Shown here piece after piece: positions 14,331 through 17,545 of a DNA stretch of 17,545 bases. A model generated the notes under the pieces. That model was given only the letters and a program-made list of their open reading frames with translations. It did no database searches and had not been told where the DNA came from. This DNA is from Pseudanabaena sp. UBA1465. GTDB taxonomy: Bacteria > Cyanobacteriota > Cyanobacteriia > Pseudanabaenales > Pseudanabaenaceae. The translations under genes were made by a program, and so were the position numbers. The DNA lies in contig DCSN01000124.1 of assembly GCA_002325645.1 (NCBI GenBank), forward strand, positions 1-17,545, written 5' to 3'. Each line of letters starts with the position of its first letter. Positions within the stretch are counted from its first letter, which is position 1.

Positions 14331-14474
14331 GCATAGTTCTGCGGCCTTTTGAATACGTTCCATGAGAATATCAAGGGATTTTGCTTGGGTATGGCAGCCT
14401 CTCAAGTTGGGAATTGAGGCGACAAAATACCCATCAGAGTCTTTTTCGATGACTACGTTAAACTCTCTAATCAT
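14295..14474 (-). CDS. hicB: HicB family antitoxin, C-terminally altered by deletion into hicA
   Basis: A 59-residue ORF, MIREFNVVIEKDSDGYFVAS then IPNLRGCHTQAKSLDILMERIQKAAELCLEFE, is a clear HicB partial RNase H fold domain. Intact relatives continue for about another 10-15 residues; here the frame runs into NQDSPST-stop, which lies inside hicA remnant sequence. The gene is open and may still yield a stable antitoxin-like protein. HicB normally binds HicA and represses the operon. It is downstream of rnc in the same direction and upstream of nadD. Confidence 0.7.
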   Translation of the reverse strand: MIREFNVVIEKDSDGYFVASIPNLRGCHTQAKSLDILMERIQKAAELCLEFENQDSPST

Positions 14475-14613
14475 TTTTGACTAACTCGCTGATCTTGATT
14501 TACCTAAATTGCTTTAAGGTTATTGCCCTAGTCTACTATAGGTTAACGAACCATTAGCGATCGCCAAGATACTCAAGTCAGTCAAAATGCCAATTAATTC
14601 TGGAATTGAGTAT

Positions 14614-15096
14614 TTAAAGCAACCCTCGCTTTTTTAGTTTAGCCAGTGCATCGGCAGCAGCTTCTTTTTCTGCATCTTTCTTGTTACGACCTTTGCCTTC
14701 ACCATAGATCTTGCCATTATTACGTTGACTATCCAAGTAGTAAGCGCCAACAATCGCTTCAAAGGTACTGCTCAGAATATTAGGATTGGTATAACCACCT
14801 TCTCTTTTTGCTCCTTCTCCCAAACGGATTCTAAAATCCAGTCCAACTTCAGTCGCAAATCGAGCAAGTTGTCTTTCATCCACAAGCGCCGAACGTCTGC
14901 GAGTCATTTCATCTTCTGCCATTTCAGGATTCTGTCCATATAGGTATTCTCCACTAATAAAATTAAGAATGGCATCGCCAAGAAATTCTAGTCTTTCGTT
15001 ATGTCCAGATTCATCAAAGTTTTCATTCACAAAAGACCGATGAGTAAGCGCACGACGAAGTAATTTTTCGTCATTAAAAATCAAAAGTTTATGCAT
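14614..15096 (-). CDS. rnc: Compact RNase III with internal deletion
   Basis: The 160-residue protein has an RNase III catalytic domain: LTHRSFVNE, signature HNERLEFLGDAIL (32-44) with E34, E37 and D41, and NILSSTFEAIVGAYYLD with E113. It then jumps to NGKIYGEGKGRNKKDAEKEA then AADALAKL, the second half of a double-stranded RNA-binding domain. Full RNase III proteins are about 220-235 residues; some 70 residues (last helices of the catalytic domain and first half of the binding domain) are missing without a frameshift. The metal-binding aspartate equivalent to E. coli D114 reads serine (S110). It may be a second, divergent RNase III. An inverted repeat (ATACTCAA 14569-14576 with TTGAGTAT 14606-14613) lies directly 3' of the stop and may help termination. 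Confidence 0.85.
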   Translation of the reverse strand: MHKLLIFNDEKLLRRALTHRSFVNENFDESGHNERLEFLGDAILNFISGEYLYGQNPEMAEDEMTRRRSALVDERQLARFATEVGLDFRIRLGEGAKREGGYTNPNILSSTFEAIVGAYYLDSQRNNGKIYGEGKGRNKKDAEKEAAADALAKLKKRGLL

Positions 15097-15241
15097 TTTT
15101 ATTGAGTTTATTTGTTAGAAATATAATTGTTACAATCAACTAAAACCTAAAATTTAAAACTAAGTTTTATTTTGGGGTAAATTTTAGAATCTTGAGCAAC
15201 TAAGCAAGCCTGTCAAAAAGATGTAATAATTTGTAACAGAA

Positions 15242-15269
15242 TTGACAAGCGATCGCTTAACCATACGTT
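15242..15269 (+). promoter_or_regulatory. Possible sigma-70-type promoter for rubA
   Basis: TTGACA (15242-15247) is followed after 16 bp by TACGTT (15264-15269), and a HIP1 octamer occupies the spacer. A start site here would leave a very short leader before the rubA ATG at 15286. The -10 match is poor. Confidence 0.25.
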
Positions 15270-15285
15270 CAAAACGATCAAACCC

Positions 15286-15687
15286 ATGGAACCCGAATCA
15301 ATCAATACGGAAACCTCTGACGCAGAAACTAAACCCGTACTCAACATAACCATAGTTGATGCTCCTGAAGTCAAAGAAGAACCCCATCGTCATGAATGTG
15401 GCGTATGTGGCTATATATATGAACCATTCATCGGCGATGCCAAACGCAATATTCCTGCGGGTACTCCCTTTGAAGAAATCGCCGCCGATTGGCGTTGCCC
15501 CGTTTGTAATACCAAGAAAAAAGCATTTTCAGATATTGGTGTTGCGGCTAAGCCTTCAGGCTTTACCGAAAATCTCGGCTATGGTTTTGGGGTTAACGTC
15601 ATGACTCCAGCCCAAAAAAACCTACTCATATTTGGTGCATTAGCACTGGCAGTAGTTTTCTTCATTAGCCTTTACGCTCTCGACTAA
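15286..15687 (+). CDS. rubA: Membrane-anchored rubredoxin RubA
   Basis: The 133-residue protein has an N-terminal acidic extension (1-35), a rubredoxin domain with four iron-binding cysteines C38-x2-C41 and C71-x2-C74 (HECGVCGYIYEP and WRCPVCNT), and a C-terminal membrane helix (about 112-130, LLIFGALALAVVFFISLYAL). This is the RubA/RBD1 architecture of oxygenic phototrophs, required for photosystem assembly, with the rubredoxin domain on the cytoplasmic side of the thylakoid. The ycf48 gene follows 47 bp downstream, the conserved cyanobacterial order, so the two are probably co-transcribed. Confidence 0.95.
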   Translation: MEPESINTETSDAETKPVLNITIVDAPEVKEEPHRHECGVCGYIYEPFIGDAKRNIPAGTPFEEIAADWRCPVCNTKKKAFSDIGVAAKPSGFTENLGYGFGVNVMTPAQKNLLIFGALALAVVFFISLYALD

Positions 15688-15734
15688 ACTCAGCATATTC
15701 GGCATCATACTTTATATATTTTTTACAGATTTTT

Positions 15735-16736
15735 ATGATCAAAAGCATAAAACGCTTTCTTAGCTCCTCTTTAATTTGCCTATTGCTTTGCATCGGACTA
15801 TTGGGTGTCGGAATGCCCAGCGCTTCCGCAGATCATGGTAATTGGCACAAGGTTGAACTACCTGTCGCTATTACCCCCCTTGACCTCTGGTTTGACAGGT
15901 CTGAGCCTAATCATGGTTGGCTAGTTGGCACGGAGGCAACTTTACTCGAATCTACCGATGGTGGCAAAACTTGGGAAGAGCGCAAGCTTGATCTTGGTGA
16001 TGGTATTTATCGTTTCTCATCGATTAGCTTCTCTGGTAATGAGGGTTGGCTCACGGGGCAGCCTTCTCTATTACTGCATACGACTGATAGCGGTAAATCT
16101 TGGGCAAGAATTGGGCTTAGCTCCAAGCTCCCTGGCGATCCCTTTGCGATCGTGGCTCAAGGCAAAAATGCTGCGGAAATGGTGACAGATCTAGGGGCAA
16201 TCTACAGCACTCAAGATGGCGGTCAAAACTGGAAGGCGCTGGTCACTCAAGCCGTTGGTAATGCGCGTAATATCTATCGCAGTGAAGATGGTCGTTATGT
16301 GGCGATTTCGGCGAATGGAAACTTTTATTCCACATGGCAACCAGGAGATATTACTTGGATTCAGCATAATCGGAATAGCTCTCGCCGTGTGCAGAATATG
16401 GGCTATACCCCCGACAATCGCCTTTGGATGCTCAATCGTGGCGGACAAGTACAATTTAGCGAAGTTGGCGAGTTTGACAAGTGGGAAAAAAAGCAAACTC
16501 CTAGAGAAGGCGGTGGCTTTGGTTTGTTAGATCTGGCCTATCAAGATGCTAGTAATGTTTGGATTTCGGGCGGTAGTTCGCGCTTAATTCATAGTGAAGA
16601 TGGCGGTAAAACTTGGAAACGCGATGATTCTACGAAGAATGCAGGGGCGAACCTTTACAAGATTTACTTTTTCTCACCCGATCGCGGTTTCGTGATTGGA
16701 CAGAATGGCACATTATTAGCCTATTCACCCGAATAA
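15735..16736 (+). CDS. ycf48: Photosystem II assembly factor Ycf48 (Hcf136)
   Basis: This 333-residue protein has an N-terminal signal peptide with a basic start (MIKSIKRFL), hydrophobic core (LICLLLCIGLLGVG) and likely cleavage after ASA (A32). The mature part is a beta-propeller of repeats with WLVGTEATLLESTDGGKTWE, TGQPSLLLHTTDSGKSWA, YSTQDGGQNWK and SEDGGKTWKRD. Ycf48 binds early D1/photosystem II reaction-centre intermediates in the thylakoid lumen and works near RubA. Unlike some cyanobacterial Ycf48 proteins, no lipobox cysteine is visible near the cleavage site. Length is normal. A terminator follows and the psbEFLJ genes usually found next are absent. Confidence 0.95.
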   Translation: MIKSIKRFLSSSLICLLLCIGLLGVGMPSASADHGNWHKVELPVAITPLDLWFDRSEPNHGWLVGTEATLLESTDGGKTWEERKLDLGDGIYRFSSISFSGNEGWLTGQPSLLLHTTDSGKSWARIGLSSKLPGDPFAIVAQGKNAAEMVTDLGAIYSTQDGGQNWKALVTQAVGNARNIYRSEDGRYVAISANGNFYSTWQPGDITWIQHNRNSSRRVQNMGYTPDNRLWMLNRGGQVQFSEVGEFDKWEKKQTPREGGGFGLLDLAYQDASNVWISGGSSRLIHSEDGGKTWKRDDSTKNAGANLYKIYFFSPDRGFVIGQNGTLLAYSPE

Positions 16737-16745
16737 ATAAAAAAT

Positions 16746-16773
16746 AAAAAGCCTCGCAAATGCGAGGCTTTTT
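16746..16773. terminator. Bidirectional intrinsic terminator between ycf48 and plsC
   Basis: AAAAAGCCTCGCA (16746-16758) pairs perfectly with TGCGAGGCTTTTT (16761-16773) around an AA loop. A T run follows on the plus strand (from 16769) and A-rich sequence precedes it, giving a U tract for the minus-strand transcript as well. It lies between the convergent stops, the plsC stop overlapping its edge. Confidence 0.93.
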
Positions 16774-17444
16774 TATCTTCCTAATGCGTGGAGTGCGTTA
16801 ATTGCATCCGCGCATTTTTGGGTGTAGGCTTCGAGGGTGGCGCGATCGCTGGCTTCAGGAGCAGTAATTAGCTCACCGATTCTCACGGTGACAGGCTGAA
16901 ATAACTTGGGAAATTTTGCCCCCCTAGGTAAAATCGTCTCCGTTCCCCAGATGCTCACAGGCAAAAATGGCGCTTGGGTTTTTGCGGCAATCATGGCGGC
17001 TCCCAATTTCGGCTCCGTAACCTTGCCATCAAGGGTGCGTGTACCTTGCAAAAAAATTCCCGTCGCCCAGCCTTTATTAATGGATTCGATCGCTGATCTA
17101 ATGGCGGCGCGATCGCCGGCTCCTCGCTTCACAGGATAGGCTCCAAAAGCTGTGATTGCTGGACTGATTATAGGGATTTCAAATAATTCTTCCTTCGCCA
17201 TGAAGGCAACAGGGCGACCCATACAACTACCAACAATTAAAGGATCAAAATCACTGGCATGGTTGCTAACCACGATGAGATTGCCAGTGAGGGGGACATT
17301 TTCAGTACCATAAATGCGTTCTTGGTAAAACAAATACAGCAGTGGTCTCACCACCAGCCATTTGAACATCATATATAGAATATGATTGCCGCCTTTACCC
17401 TTTTGGTTATCTTTGGTAGTTATAGGGGTGGTTTCGTTTGCCAT
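16773..17444 (-). CDS. plsC: 1-acyl-sn-glycerol-3-phosphate acyltransferase family (PlsC)
   Basis: The 223-residue protein has the PlsC/LPLAT motifs: N61-H62-x4-D67 (SNHASDFD) for catalysis, FMAKEELFEIP (motif II), GAYPVKRGAGDR, and F131-L-Q-G-T-R136 (motif III). In motif III the usual glutamate of EGTR is glutamine (Q133), a variant I recall in cyanobacterial members, so it need not be inactive. A hydrophobic segment near residues 25-40 would anchor it to the membrane. The enzyme acylates lysophosphatidate to phosphatidate in glycerolipid synthesis; exact acceptor is not proven. It is convergent with ycf48. No clear promoter is seen in the 100 bp upstream (17445-17545). Confidence 0.88.
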   Translation of the reverse strand: MANETTPITTKDNQKGKGGNHILYMMFKWLVVRPLLYLFYQERIYGTENVPLTGNLIVVSNHASDFDPLIVGSCMGRPVAFMAKEELFEIPIISPAITAFGAYPVKRGAGDRAAIRSAIESINKGWATGIFLQGTRTLDGKVTEPKLGAAMIAAKTQAPFLPVSIWGTETILPRGAKFPKLFQPVTVRIGELITAPEASDRATLEAYTQKCADAINALHALGR

Positions 17445-17545
17445 TTACCAATTTTCCAGAACGTTGCTACTTAAACTTAGTATGAATTAGGTACATAAGT
17501 ATCTGGGCCTAATTAAAAACCAAGGTAAAAACCTGTGGCGCACGC

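Noticed and set aside
14211..14480. tRNA or small RNA gene between nadD and rnc
   Set aside because: The segment is explained by the hicB frame and the hicA remnant.

Overview
The window looks like a cyanobacterial chromosome segment, Pseudanabaena-like as a guess. The basis is the very frequent HIP1 octamer GCGATCGC, moderate GC, and cyanobacterial marker genes: membrane rubredoxin RubA beside the photosystem II assembly factor Ycf48, a NadD plus Nudix/winged-helix pair, a GvpL/F gas-vesicle protein, DUF29, and Uma2/Rpn families. Genus is an inference; clade membership (HIP1 plus rubA-ycf48) is well supported.

Region 1 (1-4741) is a degraded accessory island made mostly of PD-(D/E)XK nuclease-like families. 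It holds two copies of a coiled-coil plus PD-(D/E)XK protein (1-266, cut by the window edge, and 3423-4079), a DUF29 gene, a nucleotidyltransferase-like hypothetical, an Rpn-family nuclease/transposase, an N-terminally truncated DUF2887/DUF4351 relative, and a Uma2 gene that has lost its catalytic middle and its frame. Five copies of the same Uma2 C-terminal tail (ending about RSQGIDPDNLPI-stop), all on the minus strand, separate these genes. Duplicated 5' and 3' gene fragments and a junction lying exactly on a HIP1 octamer show repeated duplication and deletion.

Region 2 (4742-7976, all minus) holds an ABC-2 polysaccharide or teichoic-acid type exporter pair (ATPase and permease, 12 bp apart), then a GvpL/F-family gene whose start overlaps the stop of a DUF1997-like gene.

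Region 3 (8162-12744, plus) holds a large conserved membrane protein with two winged-helix-like segments, RidA, a VapBC-type toxin-antitoxin pair, and a class II aldolase/short-chain dehydrogenase fusion.

Region 4 (12896-15096, minus) runs, in transcription order, from a compact RNase III with an internal deletion, through a collapsed hicB-hicA toxin-antitoxin remnant, to nadD and an overlapping NrtR-like Nudix regulator. The nadD-Nudix pair points to NAD synthesis and its control.

Region 5 (15286-17444) is rubA-ycf48 (plus), facing a PlsC-type acyltransferase (minus) across a bidirectional terminator. The psbEFLJ operon that usually follows ycf48 in cyanobacteria is absent here.

Long, nearly perfect hairpins with unrelated stems but three- to five-base loops closed by G-C pairs sit at the 3' ends of five genes and in one divergent promoter region. 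Apart from the Ycf48/PlsC terminator, none is followed by a T run.
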